From NCBI RefSeq assembly GCF_029946505.1, contig NZ_JARZHG010000024.1, positions 112,438 to 176,437 on the forward strand: a stretch of 64,000 nt of DNA, given 5' to 3'. The position numbers and the translations under genes are program-made. The notes under the pieces were generated by a model, which did not search any database, was not told the origin of the DNA, and worked only from the letters and a program-made list of their open reading frames with translations. Source of the DNA: Polyangium sp. y55x31 (GTDB lineage: Bacteria; Myxococcota_A; Polyangia; Polyangiales; Polyangiaceae). Positions within the stretch are counted from its first letter, which is position 1; every line of letters starts with the position of its first letter. This document shows, one piece after another, positions 48,671-57,608 of the stretch.

Positions 48671-48908
48671 GACGATGAACTGCGCAATGCGCAGTTCATC
48701 GAACAGGCCCGGTCAAGACCGGCAATGCCCCTGCCAACCAAGACCGCCACGCTGACACTTCAACGGGCAACGTCCTTCCTGGTCTTGCCACCGGCCGTTG
48801 GAAGAACTGCGCATCGCGCAGTTCTTCCACCAAAGGTCCAGCGCTTGCGCTGGTCCGGGTCGAGGGGCGGACAGCCCCCGCGGGGCCCGGGGCGGCGCCC
48901 CGGCGCGA
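48663..48908. repeat. Nested-palindrome repeat, copy D/E, right part
   Basis: Continues the copy that starts at 44838. GATGAACTGCGC-AAT-GCGCAGTTCATC as two halves, a ~102-nt spacer, GGAAGAACTGCGC/GCGCAGTTCTTCC, CCAGCGC-TT-GCGCTGG, GGGGC/GCCCC stems, ending GGCGCCCCGGCGC. Before the insertion this repeat lay between convergent genes at 43746 (plus) and 48933 (minus). Confidence 0.9.
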
Positions 48909-48932
48909 CGGCTGCCTGCTGAAATCTCCGAT

Positions 48933-49352
48933 TCACGCGCGGCGGGCGCGATCCGCTGCGATGAAGGCGCGTGCTTCGGCTTCGGATTCGACGAAGACGA
49001 AGCGGGCTGCGCGGGGACGGAGCACGCGCATGGCGTGGTCGAGCATCGTCAGGAGGGTGCGGGCCTGGAAGGAGGCGCCGTAGCTGATGACGGCGGCGAT
49101 TCGGTCGAGGGGTAGGCCTTTGACGAGGGCCTCGCGGGCTTCACGCGTGGGCATCCCGCTCCCCCGCGCATCACGCAGGATGTAGATGCCCCGTGCCCGC
49201 GGGAAGGTGGCGAGCGCGTCGAGGAGCTCTTTTACGTGCTCGCGTGTGATGTCCCCATCGATGCGCGTGTGCAGCACGTCCGGCGGCTCGACCCACGCGA
49301 GATGCGGCCCGATGCTCCGCCGACCGCTGGCGTCGTCGTCCGTGGACCCCAT
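48933..49352 (-). CDS. STAS/SpoIIAA-like domain protein
   Basis: 139 residues. The alternating beta-alpha pattern, with LHTRIDGDITREHVKELLDAL, GIYILRDARGSG and FVFVESEAEARAFI, resembles STAS/SpoIIAA-like single-domain proteins common in myxobacteria. The phosphorylatable Ser of classic anti-sigma antagonists is not evident at the expected place, so a role in sigma regulation is not supported. No clear ribosome-binding site at ATG 49352. The stretch 49353-49557 holds no gene. Confidence 0.55.
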   Translation of the reverse strand: MGSTDDDASGRRSIGPHLAWVEPPDVLHTRIDGDITREHVKELLDALATFPRARGIYILRDARGSGMPTREAREALVKGLPLDRIAAVISYGASFQARTLLTMLDHAMRVLRPRAARFVFVESEAEARAFIAADRARRA

Positions 49353-49557
49353 GAAAGCAGACTGTATCCGGCGTTTGCGAGCGTTGCGACGGAGAGCAGG
49401 GTATCGACTGGTAAAGCTGACGGTGGTGCTCGCGTGGGTCGGGGAGGCACCCGTCAGCGCGGACGGGGGGCCAGTGAGGGGCGGCGGGGCGTCCGTCAGG
49501 TCGGATGGGTGGCGGTGGACTCGTCGGGGGTCGGGCCCCCCGGTCTTCTACGGACGT

Positions 49558-50448
49558 TCACCCATTCAAGAACACGGCCGCGCTCTTCGCCAGGATCATC
49601 ACCCGCTCCGTCGGCTTCCCGTCGAACACGAGCACGTTCCCTGCGTCGCGATATCCGCCCCCGCCCTGCCTCGCAGGCACCGACAGCTCCGCCGCCGACT
49701 TCCGCTCGGCTGGCCCGAAGACCTCGATCTCGTCGCCGTCGTTCACCACGATGGATAGTGGTTCGTTCCAGTCCTTCGCCGTCCCGCCGAGCTGCGCGAC
49801 CACGAATGCGTCGTCGTCCACGAGTGCCGTGCCGGACTCGTCCTCCACCAGGAACACGCCCGCCGCGCTCATTTCCTCCACGGTCACGGCCGTCACCGCT
49901 TCGACCGGCGTCCGCCCCGTCGAGACCATGCCCACCGTCTGCCGCTTGCGGCGCTCCAGGAATGCCGCCACCGGTTGGCCGAGCGGACCCTTGACCGGCG
50001 TGATCACGCGCACCCGGCCGCGCACTCGACAGACCCCGCTCGCCGACCCGATCGGGGCCGCCGCGGGCGCAGAAGCAATGCGCGCTTGCAGGGCGCGCAG
50101 GCGCGCGCGAAGGCTCTTGATGCGCGCGCCGATGAAGGATCGATAGGCCGCGTAAATCGCACCCCAGAGCACGACCTGCACGCCGATCAAGAGCACGACC
50201 AATTCGACGGTGCCGGCCCCGTACTCGTGCGACGTGAAGAACGTCAGGATGAATGCAATGATCGCGGCCCACCGGGCCCACGGATCCATGAATCCCGCGA
50301 ACGTCGGGTGGCCCAGGAACACCGCGGGCGGAGAGAGGGCCGGGACGCCGGCCTTGTCCACGAGCTCGAGCTTGCAGCGGAGGCACTTGTCTCCGCCCAG
50401 GCCCGTGTCACCGCATTGCGGACAGGAGAACGGAGGCTGGTTGCGCAT
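49558..50448 (-). CDS. Zinc-ribbon membrane protein with GIDE-like cytoplasmic domain
   Basis: 296 residues. The N-terminus has a zinc ribbon (CPQCGDTGLGGDKCLRCKLEL has two C-x2-C pairs), then two membrane helices near residues 60-75 and 80-100 (WAAIIAFILTFF; ELVVLLIGVQVVLWGAIYAA). The C-terminal ~160 residues read VRGRVRVITPVKGPLGQPVAAF ... FLVEDESGTALVDDDA ... LSIVVNDGDEIEVFG, which resembles the GIDE domain of bacterial MUL1-like proteins; this is my inference. Function unknown. It lies 3 nt after the end of the isoaspartyl peptidase gene's partner and may be in its transcript. Confidence 0.72.
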   Translation of the reverse strand: MRNQPPFSCPQCGDTGLGGDKCLRCKLELVDKAGVPALSPPAVFLGHPTFAGFMDPWARWAAIIAFILTFFTSHEYGAGTVELVVLLIGVQVVLWGAIYAAYRSFIGARIKSLRARLRALQARIASAPAAAPIGSASGVCRVRGRVRVITPVKGPLGQPVAAFLERRKRQTVGMVSTGRTPVEAVTAVTVEEMSAAGVFLVEDESGTALVDDDAFVVAQLGGTAKDWNEPLSIVVNDGDEIEVFGPAERKSAAELSVPARQGGGGYRDAGNVLVFDGKPTERVMILAKSAAVFLNG

Positions 50449-50451
50449 GGT

Positions 50452-51345
50452 CTATCCAACGAGCAGCGCGCTCGCCATGTTTCGATTGGAAGCAATCGCC
50501 TGCCCGTCGCGCGAGGCCACGAGCAGGCCCACGTCGACGATCTCGGGGAACTTCGCAATGCCCCGCTGGGCCGCGCGCGCGGCGGGGATGCCTTCTTCGA
50601 GCCAGTCGTAGACCGTCTTCGAGAGGAATCGCCGCACGATCTCCTCGCCCACGCCCGTCGCGGCCACCGCGCCCGCCGGGCCCGCGTACACGCCGCAGCC
50701 CATGAGCGGCGAGTCGCCCACGCGGCCCTTCAGCATGTACACCGTCCCGCCCGTCGACGCGGTCGCCGCGAATCTGCCCTGGCTGTCTCGCACGACGGCG
50801 CCCACCGTGTCCTGGAAGGGCGCCTCTCCGCCGAAGTTCCACAGCGATTTCCAGTCGATCGTGAGCCACGGCGCCGCGTCCGCCGCATAATCGCCGTCGC
50901 CCTGGCCCCGGAGCTCCGCCATCGCCCGCGCATGCTTGGCCTGCGCCTTTTCCGTGAGCGGATCGTACTCCGGGAACCTGTGCGCACGGGCGAACTGCGT
51001 GGCGCCGTCCCCCACGAGCAGCAAATGCGGCGTTTCCATGACCTTCGCCGCGACGAGGATCGGATTCTTCACCCGCTGAATGCAGGCGACCGCGCCAAAC
51101 CTCGCGTCGCTCGTCATCACGGATGCGTCCATTTCAATGGTTCTTCCATCGAAACGCAGGTTCGAGCCCGTCCCCGCATTGAAGCGCGGATCGTCCTCCA
51201 GAATGACCGTCGCCGCGAGCGCCGCTTCGAGCGCGTCGCCGCCGCGCTCGAGCACCGAGCGCGCCGACTCCGCGGCCTTCACGCAGCCGTCCGAGAATGC
51301 ATGCGGCGAGGCCGCGCCCCCGTGCGTCAGAATGGCGTATTTCAC
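50452..51345 (-). CDS. Isoaspartyl peptidase / plant-type L-asparaginase
   Basis: 297 residues from GTG 51345. An Ntn-hydrolase that matures by self-cleavage before T180 in QDTVGAVVRDSQG. FNAGTGSNLRFDGRTIEMDAS and GRVGDSPLMGCGVYAG are also family motifs. It should split beta-Asp-Arg dipeptides, the product of cyanophycinase. It lies 2 nt after cphA, so it is third in a cphB-cphA-peptidase operon and completes cyanophycin breakdown to Asp and Arg. The start at GTG fits the usual MKYAILTHGG beginning. Confidence 0.92.
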   Translation of the reverse strand: MKYAILTHGGAASPHAFSDGCVKAAESARSVLERGGDALEAALAATVILEDDPRFNAGTGSNLRFDGRTIEMDASVMTSDARFGAVACIQRVKNPILVAAKVMETPHLLLVGDGATQFARAHRFPEYDPLTEKAQAKHARAMAELRGQGDGDYAADAAPWLTIDWKSLWNFGGEAPFQDTVGAVVRDSQGRFAATASTGGTVYMLKGRVGDSPLMGCGVYAGPAGAVAATGVGEEIVRRFLSKTVYDWLEEGIPAARAAQRGIAKFPEIVDVGLLVASRDGQAIASNRNMASALLVG

Positions 51346-51347
51346 GT

Positions 51348-54017
51348 TCAGGCCTCGTCCGGCAAGGAAGGCAGGTGCGAGGTGCGCTCCTTCCCCCAGT
51401 AAATGACCTGCTTCCAGCAGGCCGTGACGTCGTCCGCGAACACCACCACGAGATCGCCGGGCCGCGCCATCGAGAGCGCCGTGTCCACGGCCTCCTTCTC
51501 GTCGAGCTTCTTCAGGATGTGCTCCTCGCTCTTGCCCGCCTCGCGCGCGCCCTCCGCGAGCAGCGACGCGATCTCGCCAGGCTTGCGACCCCTGCGCGCC
51601 GCGTCCTCCTTCGCGATGACGACGTCGAACGCGCGCGCCGCCTCGCGGCCGACCGCCCGGATGTCGTCGTCGCGCCGATCTCCCGCGGCCATGAGCACGC
51701 CGATCGCGCGCTCGCGACGGAGGCCGAGGACGAGCTCGGCCATCTTCGCCATCGCCGCCGCGTTGTGGCCGTAGTCGACGATCACGCGGAACGGGTGCTC
51801 GTCGAAGACGTTGCAGCGGCCGGGCGCCTGGAAGAACGAGGTCGTGAACGTGCGCAGGCCCTGGCGGATGTGCTCGAGCGACACGCCCATCGAGAAGGCG
51901 ATCGCCGCGGCCGCGAGCGCGTTCTCGACGTTGAACTTCGCCTTGCCCTCGAACGTCGCAGGGACGAGGTGCGTCCACGTGACCGGGACATGCCGATCGC
52001 CGTCGTAGATCGTGATCATGTCGCCGTTGACGCCCTGCTCGATCACGACCGCGCGGCCGCCCGCGCGCACGTGCTTGCGGACGGTCTCGTTCGAAGGCGA
52101 GCGCGAGAACCACATGATGCGGCCGCCCGCCTTGTCCGCCATCTCGCGCACGAGCTCGTCGTCCGCGTTGAGCACGCTCGTTCCGCCGTCCCGCACGACC
52201 TCGACCACGAGCCGCTTCACGAACGCGAGATCCTCGACCGTCTCGACGCCCGCGAGGCCGAGGTGATCGGCCGAGACGTTGAGCACCGCGCCGACGTCGC
52301 ACCGATCCCAGCCGAGACCTTCGCGAAGAATGCCGCCACGCGCGGTCTCCAGCACCGCGGCTTCCACGGTCGGATCCGTGAGCACGACGCGCGCGCTCCA
52401 CGGGCCCGTCATGTCGCCCTTCAGGATGCGCTCGCCGTCGATGTAGATGCCGTCCGTCGTGGTGAGGCCCGTGCGCTTGCCGCTCATCTTGAGGATGTGC
52501 GCGACCATGCGGCTCGTCGTGGTCTTGCCGTTCGTGCCGGTGATCGCCGCGAGCGGGATGCGCGCCGGCGCGCCGTTCGGAAAGAGCATGTCGAGCACGG
52601 GCGCGGCGACATTGCGCGGCGTGCCCACGGTCGGCGAGACGTGCATGCGGAAGCCGGGCGCCGCGTTGACCTCGACGATGACGCCGCCGTGCTCGCGCAC
52701 GCTCTTCGAGATGTCGGGGCAGATGAGATCGATGCCCGCGACGTCGAGGCCGACGACCTTCGCCGCGCGCACGCTGACGTCGATGTTGTCCGGATGGATC
52801 ACGTCGGTGCGATCGATCGCGGTGCCGCCCGTGGAGAGGTTGCCCGTCGAGCGCAGCGCGAAGACCTGGCCCTCGGGGAGCACGGTCTCCAGCGTGACGC
52901 CGGCCTGGCCCATGAGGCGGTTTGCCTGATCGTCGATCTCGATCCGCGTGAGGACTTTTTCGTGGCCGACGCCGCGGCGCGGGTCGCTGTTCACGACGTC
53001 GACGAGCTCCTTGATCGTGCTCTTGCCGTCGCCGACGACATGGCCGGGCACGCGCTCGGAGACGGCGACGACCTCGCCGTTCACCACGAGCACGCGATGA
53101 TCCTTGCCGGGCTGGTAGGTCTCGACGAGGACGTAGCTCGAGAGGTCGTAGGCCTTGTTGTAGGCGTCGCGCACGGCCTCGGGCGTCGTGAGGTTCAACG
53201 CGACGCCGCGTCCGTGCGAGAGGTCCATGGGCTTGACGACGACGGGGTAGCCGATGCGCTCGGCGGCAAGGGCGGCCTCGTCGGCGGAGTAGACGCGGTC
53301 CTGGTGCGGCACGGGCAGGCCCGCGCGTTCGAGCAGCGAGTTCGTGAGCTCCTTGTCCTGCGCGATCTCCACGGCGATGTGCCGCGTCTCGCTCGTGACC
53401 GTGGCCTGGATGCGCTTCTGGTGCGTGCCCCAGCCGAACTGCACGAGGCTGTGCTTGTTGAGGCGCATCGTCGGGATGCCGCGGCGCTTCGCTTCGTCGA
53501 CGAGGCTTCGCGTCGAGGGGCCGAGCGCCATGCGCTCCGCGAGCCGCGCGAGGTCCTCGATCTCGGCGTTGAGGTCGGGGACGGGCGGGAGGTGATCGGG
53601 GAAGTGAGCGGGCAGGAGGCCCTGCAAGTAACGCAGCGCGAGCTCGCCCGCCTTACGACCGACCGACTCCTCCTCGAAGCTGTAGACGACGTGGTAGACG
53701 CCCTCGCGGTGCGCCGTGCGCGTCTTGCCGTACGTGACGGGCGTGCCCGCGAGGCACTGGAGCTCGAGCGCGATGTGCTCGGTGATGTGGCCGAACCACG
53801 TGCCGTCGTGGAGCCTGCGGATGAAGCCGCCGGGCTCGCCGTAAGAGCAGCCGTGCTCGTGCAGCGTCGGCACGTCGGCGAGCAGCCGATCCACGAAGCC
53901 GGGGATCTTGTTGCTCGGGTATTGCTCGAGCTCCTCGAGGTCGAGGGTCAGGCGAATGACGGGGCGGTAGCCGTAGAGGTTGGGGCCGCGGTAGACGCGC
54001 GTTTCGAGCAGTTTCAC
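51348..54017 (-). CDS. cphA: Cyanophycin synthetase
   Basis: CphA builds cyanophycin, a poly-Asp backbone with Arg side chains, as a nitrogen store. 889 residues from GTG 54017, which overlaps cphB's stop by 4 nt and gives the usual 'KLLETRVYRGPNLYGYRPVI' start. The N-domain is followed by an ATP-grasp domain (KPMDLSHGRGV, YQPGKDHRVLVV, EVNAAPGFRMH) and a Mur-ligase-like domain with P-loop GTNGKTTT near residues 491-498, VLNVSADHLGL, NVENALAAAAIA and VDYGHNAAAM. Length and order are those of standard CphA1. Such genes are known in some myxobacteria and other non-cyanobacteria. Confidence 0.96.
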   Translation of the reverse strand: MKLLETRVYRGPNLYGYRPVIRLTLDLEELEQYPSNKIPGFVDRLLADVPTLHEHGCSYGEPGGFIRRLHDGTWFGHITEHIALELQCLAGTPVTYGKTRTAHREGVYHVVYSFEEESVGRKAGELALRYLQGLLPAHFPDHLPPVPDLNAEIEDLARLAERMALGPSTRSLVDEAKRRGIPTMRLNKHSLVQFGWGTHQKRIQATVTSETRHIAVEIAQDKELTNSLLERAGLPVPHQDRVYSADEAALAAERIGYPVVVKPMDLSHGRGVALNLTTPEAVRDAYNKAYDLSSYVLVETYQPGKDHRVLVVNGEVVAVSERVPGHVVGDGKSTIKELVDVVNSDPRRGVGHEKVLTRIEIDDQANRLMGQAGVTLETVLPEGQVFALRSTGNLSTGGTAIDRTDVIHPDNIDVSVRAAKVVGLDVAGIDLICPDISKSVREHGGVIVEVNAAPGFRMHVSPTVGTPRNVAAPVLDMLFPNGAPARIPLAAITGTNGKTTTSRMVAHILKMSGKRTGLTTTDGIYIDGERILKGDMTGPWSARVVLTDPTVEAAVLETARGGILREGLGWDRCDVGAVLNVSADHLGLAGVETVEDLAFVKRLVVEVVRDGGTSVLNADDELVREMADKAGGRIMWFSRSPSNETVRKHVRAGGRAVVIEQGVNGDMITIYDGDRHVPVTWTHLVPATFEGKAKFNVENALAAAAIAFSMGVSLEHIRQGLRTFTTSFFQAPGRCNVFDEHPFRVIVDYGHNAAAMAKMAELVLGLRRERAIGVLMAAGDRRDDDIRAVGREAARAFDVVIAKEDAARRGRKPGEIASLLAEGAREAGKSEEHILKKLDEKEAVDTALSMARPGDLVVVFADDVTACWKQVIYWGKERTSHLPSLPDEA

Positions 54018-54889
54018 GGTGCCTCTTTGCTGCGAGATGGCCACGAGGGCAGGCGGCCGTCGATGTCGTAGCCGCAGCCCTGCGTGAGGACGTGGACGGA
54101 CAAACCGAGCAGCGCCGCGGACGAGTTTCGCGGGACCTCGTGGATGTCGGTGTGCTGGATCTTCGAGCCGTCGATGACGGTGACCGTGCCGCGGCCGATG
54201 ACGTCCATCTTCTTGTCGGAGCGCAGGACGATCGCCGTGTCCTCGTCGATGCCGACGCCGATCAAGAAGGGGTTCATCGCGACCGCGGAGAAGAGCCGGC
54301 CGATGCGATGGCGCTGCGCGAAGTGCTGGTCGATGACGAGCTTGCGCGTGAGGCCGAGGCCCGGCGCGAGCATGACGAGCTCACGGCGCGGGGCGTACCC
54401 CTTCTTGCCCTGCGCGATCATGTGGTCGCAGAGGACGCTCGCGCCCGCGGAGGTGCCGGCGACGACGCAGCCGCCCCGGTGCGCGCGTCGGATGGTGCGC
54501 GCGAGCTCGGTGCCGCCGAGCATCGTCACGATGCGGCCTTGATCGCCGCCCGTGAAGAAGACGCCGGTCATCTCCTGGATGAGCGCGAGCGTGCGCGGAT
54601 CCTCGCCGTCGGCGCGCGTCTCGATCCGGACGACGTGCACGTCGGCGCCGAGCTCGCGAAAGATCGCCTCGTAGGTCCCCGCCATCTCGGCGGGGATGCT
54701 GGAGGCCGTGGGGAAGACGGCGATCCGGGCCTGCTTCGGGCCGCCCGCGTGACGGACGACTTCACGCAGGACGTTCCGCGCGCCGACTTTGTCCTCTGCA
54801 CCGCCGATGGCGATGAGGGGTCCGCGCTGGAGATGGCCATCTCTACCGTGCGCGCCGGGCGCGCTCGCTTCGGGCTTGTCGTGGGCCAA
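54014..54889 (-). CDS. cphB: Cyanophycinase
   Basis: CphB cuts cyanophycin to beta-Asp-Arg dipeptides. The 291-residue S51-type serine peptidase has the nucleophile S147 in GTSAGAS, plus PTASSIPAEMAGTY, FFTGGDQGRIV and VIDQHFAQRHRIGRL, where the His of the catalytic centre lies. The start is a TTG at 54889 with no clear ribosome-binding site; no better in-frame start was found before GGAEDK. First gene of the operon, divergent from proS across 115 nt. Confidence 0.93.
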   Translation of the reverse strand: MAHDKPEASAPGAHGRDGHLQRGPLIAIGGAEDKVGARNVLREVVRHAGGPKQARIAVFPTASSIPAEMAGTYEAIFRELGADVHVVRIETRADGEDPRTLALIQEMTGVFFTGGDQGRIVTMLGGTELARTIRRAHRGGCVVAGTSAGASVLCDHMIAQGKKGYAPRRELVMLAPGLGLTRKLVIDQHFAQRHRIGRLFSAVAMNPFLIGVGIDEDTAIVLRSDKKMDVIGRGTVTVIDGSKIQHTDIHEVPRNSSAALLGLSVHVLTQGCGYDIDGRLPSWPSRSKEAP

Positions 54890-55004
54890 GGCGCGCCACG
54901 GTTATCACGGTTCCCGTTTTTCGCGGAGGGGTTTGGGGCGGCCCGCGTTCGCTTGTTCGCCCTCTCGCCGGAAAAGTGATAGAGGCGGCCGCGGAGGAAA
55001 GACC

Positions 55005-56567
55005 GTGGCCAAGAACGACGCCCCGAAGACTGCCATCAGCCCGACCCGCGCCGAGGACTACGCCGAGTGGTACCAGCAGGTCGTGCGCGCCGCCGATCTC
55101 GCCGAGAGCTCGCCCGTGCGCGGCTGCATGGTGATCAAGCCGTGGGGCTACGCGCTCTGGGAGAACATCCAGCGCGAGCTCGACCGGATGTTCAAGGCCA
55201 CGGGCCACAAGAACGCGTACTTCCCGCTCTTCATCCCGAAGTCCTTCCTCGAGAAGGAAGCCGAGCACGTCGAGGGGTTCGCGAAGGAGTGCGCGATCGT
55301 GACGCACCACCGCCTCGTCGCCGGGCCCGAGGGCGGGCTCGTGCCGGATCCCGAGGCGAAGCTCGAAGAGCCGCTGATCGTGCGGCCGACGTCGGAGACG
55401 ATCATCGGCGCGGCGTTCGCGAGCTGGGTGCAGAGCTACCGGGATCTGCCGCTGCTCATCAACCAGTGGGCGAACGTGGTGCGCTGGGAGCTCCGGACGC
55501 GGCTCTTCCTGCGGACGGCGGAGTTCCTCTGGCAAGAGGGGCACACTGCGCACGCGACCGAGGAGGAGGCGCGCGCCGAGACGAAGCAGATGCTCGACGT
55601 GTACGCGACGTTCGCCGAAGAGTTCATGGCGATGCCCGTGATCAAGGGGCCGAAGACGGCGAGCGAGCGGTTCCCCGGCGCGGTCGACACGTACGCGATC
55701 GAGGCGATGATGCAGGACCGCAAGGCGCTGCAGGCCGGGACGTCGCACTTCCTCGGGCAGAACTTCGCGAAGGCGAGCGGCATCAAGTTCCAGACGGCGA
55801 AGGAGACCGAGGAGTACGCGTGGACGACGTCGTGGGGCGTGTCGACGCGGCTCGTCGGCGGTCTCGTGATGACGCACGCGGATGACGACGGGCTCATCCT
55901 GCCGCCGCGGCTCGCGCCTGCGCACGTGGTGATCCTGCCCGTGCTGCGTGGCGACGACACGAAGGCGAAGGTGATGGAGTACGTCGACGCGGTCGCGGCG
56001 GAGCTCAGGAGCACGAGTTATGGGGGCCGGCCGATCGAGGTCGAGGTCGACAAGCGCGACATCCGCGGCGGCGACAAGCAGTGGGAGTGGATCAAGAAGG
56101 GCGCGCCGATCCGCATCGAGATCGGTCCGCGCGACGTCGACGGGAACGTGGTGATGGTGGCGCGCCGCGATCGCGGGCCGAAGGACAAGGCGACGCTCGG
56201 GCGCGCCGAGCTCGTGGCGAAGATCCCCGAGATCCTGGCCGACATCCAGAGCGGCCTGCTCGCGAAGGCCAAGCAGCACCGCGCCGCGAACACGAAGCGC
56301 ATCGACGACATGAAGGACTTCGAAAAGTTCTTCACGGCGAAGAACGAGGACAAGCCCGAGATCCACGGCGGCTTCGCGCTCGCGCACTGGTCGGGCGAGC
56401 CCGAAGTCGAGGCGCATTTGAAGGACAAGTTCAAGGTCACGATCCGCTGCATCCCGCACACGGGCATCGACGGCGTGGCCGACGCGAAGGACCTTCAGGA
56501 AGAAGGGCGCTGCATCGTCTCCGGCAAGCCGAGCCGGCAGCGGGTGGTGTTCGCGAAGTCGTACTGA
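55005..56567 (+). CDS. proS: Prolyl-tRNA synthetase (archaeal/eukaryotic type)
   Basis: ProRS charges tRNA-Pro. 520 residues from GTG 55005 with GGAGG 7 nt upstream. It is the short form without the bacterial editing insert: DYAEWYQQVVRAADLAESSPVRGCMVIKPWGYALWENIQ is split here in words, then FPLFIPKSFL, IVRPTSETIIG, VVRWELRTRLFLRTAEFLWQEGHTAH (motif 2) and SWGVSTRLVGGLVMTHADDDGLILPPRLAP (motif 3). ProS type 3 is common in several bacterial groups. It shares a promoter region with cphB but is unrelated in role. Confidence 0.95.
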   Translation: MAKNDAPKTAISPTRAEDYAEWYQQVVRAADLAESSPVRGCMVIKPWGYALWENIQRELDRMFKATGHKNAYFPLFIPKSFLEKEAEHVEGFAKECAIVTHHRLVAGPEGGLVPDPEAKLEEPLIVRPTSETIIGAAFASWVQSYRDLPLLINQWANVVRWELRTRLFLRTAEFLWQEGHTAHATEEEARAETKQMLDVYATFAEEFMAMPVIKGPKTASERFPGAVDTYAIEAMMQDRKALQAGTSHFLGQNFAKASGIKFQTAKETEEYAWTTSWGVSTRLVGGLVMTHADDDGLILPPRLAPAHVVILPVLRGDDTKAKVMEYVDAVAAELRSTSYGGRPIEVEVDKRDIRGGDKQWEWIKKGAPIRIEIGPRDVDGNVVMVARRDRGPKDKATLGRAELVAKIPEILADIQSGLLAKAKQHRAANTKRIDDMKDFEKFFTAKNEDKPEIHGGFALAHWSGEPEVEAHLKDKFKVTIRCIPHTGIDGVADAKDLQEEGRCIVSGKPSRQRVVFAKSY

Positions 56568-56612
56568 GGTTGTCCGACGCGGAAGCGCCCGCCCCTGGTA
56601 GACTCGGGGGCA

Positions 56613-57260
56613 ATGTCTCAACTCGATGACGTCGTGGAGCGTGTCCGGGTCGACGCGGATGCGCTCTATGCGTTCGTGCTCTCCCGTCGTGGCGATCTCG
56701 TCACGAAAGGTGGGCCGCGGGAGATCCCCGAGGGAGCGCGGAAGACGCTCTCGTCGGCCGCAGACGTCGTGGCAGGCACGGATCGGGTCGTCCTGGTCCG
56801 GCTCGCACACGGCGAGCTCGTGCCCCGCGCCGGCACGCTGGCACTCGACTGTCACGTCGGGGTCGCAGCAAACCGGGCCGTGCTCTGTCTCGTCGTGCGA
56901 GGCGGCACGGAGGCGCGGCGGGTAACGAACGCACTCCGGATCGGCCTCCGCGCGATCGAGCCGATGATCAACCGCGCAGCAGCGATGGTCGGACGGGCGG
57001 GCGAGGCGGCGCCCGCCGCGTCGAGCAAGAAGCCGCGGCGCGGGCGGGACACGTCGCCAGACATCGCCGTCGAGCCCGCGCGCAGGCTCGGTTCGGACAC
57101 GATCGACGCAATCGAGAAGGAAGTAGCGGTGTCGGGGCCCCACGTGCCGGAGCCGCACATCCCGCGCGACGTCCTACGAACGACGCTCCCCTACGGGAGC
57201 CGCCAGGCCACGCCGCCACCCGAGCCTGCGCCTGCGAAGGCTCCGCGTAAGAAAGGCTAG
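56613..57260 (+). CDS. Hypothetical protein, roadblock-like N-domain
   Basis: 215 residues. Residues 1-~125 (VRVDADALYAFVLSRRGDLVTKGG ... VALRLAHGE-like strands ... ALRIGLRAIEPMI) look like a small alpha/beta roadblock/LC7-like or related fold; I am not sure. The remaining ~90 residues are basic, Pro/Ala/Lys-rich and probably disordered. 45 nt after proS. Palindromic repeat F starts 19 nt past the stop. Confidence 0.55.
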   Translation: MSQLDDVVERVRVDADALYAFVLSRRGDLVTKGGPREIPEGARKTLSSAADVVAGTDRVVLVRLAHGELVPRAGTLALDCHVGVAANRAVLCLVVRGGTEARRVTNALRIGLRAIEPMINRAAAMVGRAGEAAPAASSKKPRRGRDTSPDIAVEPARRLGSDTIDAIEKEVAVSGPHVPEPHIPRDVLRTTLPYGSRQATPPPEPAPAKAPRKKG

Positions 57261-57278
57261 CCTGGAAGGCGTTTCGCT

Positions 57279-57608
57279 GGGGCGTTGCCCCAGGCCCCAG
57301 CAGGGGCTGTCCGCCCCTGCACCCGGACCAGCGCAAGCGCTGGACTCGGGGTCGATGAACTGCGCGACGCGCAGTTCATCGAACGGGTCAGGTCGAGAAC
57401 GGCGACGACCCTGCCAATCAAGACGGCAGCGCTGACGTTTCAACGGGCAACGTGCCCGTCGTCAGCTTGAAACGCACGTTGATGGTCTTGCCACCGGCCG
57501 TTGGAAGAACTGCGCGGAGCGCAGTTCTTCCACCAAAGGTCCAGGGCTTGCCCTGGTCCGGGTCGAGGGGCGGACAGCCCCCGCGGGGCCCGGGGCAGCG
57601 CCCCGGCG
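57279..57608. repeat. Nested-palindrome repeat, copy F
   Basis: Complete copy between convergent genes. Left arm: GGGGC-GTT-GCCCC, AGGGGC-TGTCC-GCCCCT, CCAGCGC-AA-GCGCTGG, GATGAACTGCGC/GCGCAGTTCATC. Spacer about 120 nt. Right arm: GGAAGAACTGCGC/GCGCAGTTCTTCC, CCAGGGC-TT-GCCCTGG, GGGGC-AGC-GCCCC. The outer edge (GCGCTACGC) supplies the TAG stop codon of the minus-strand lnt gene at 57609-57611. Confidence 0.92.

Noticed and set aside
51297..54071. A 924-codon plus-strand frame opposite cphA
   Set aside because: Composition is Arg/Ala/Asp repeats without motifs; the minus strand is clearly cyanophycin synthetase.
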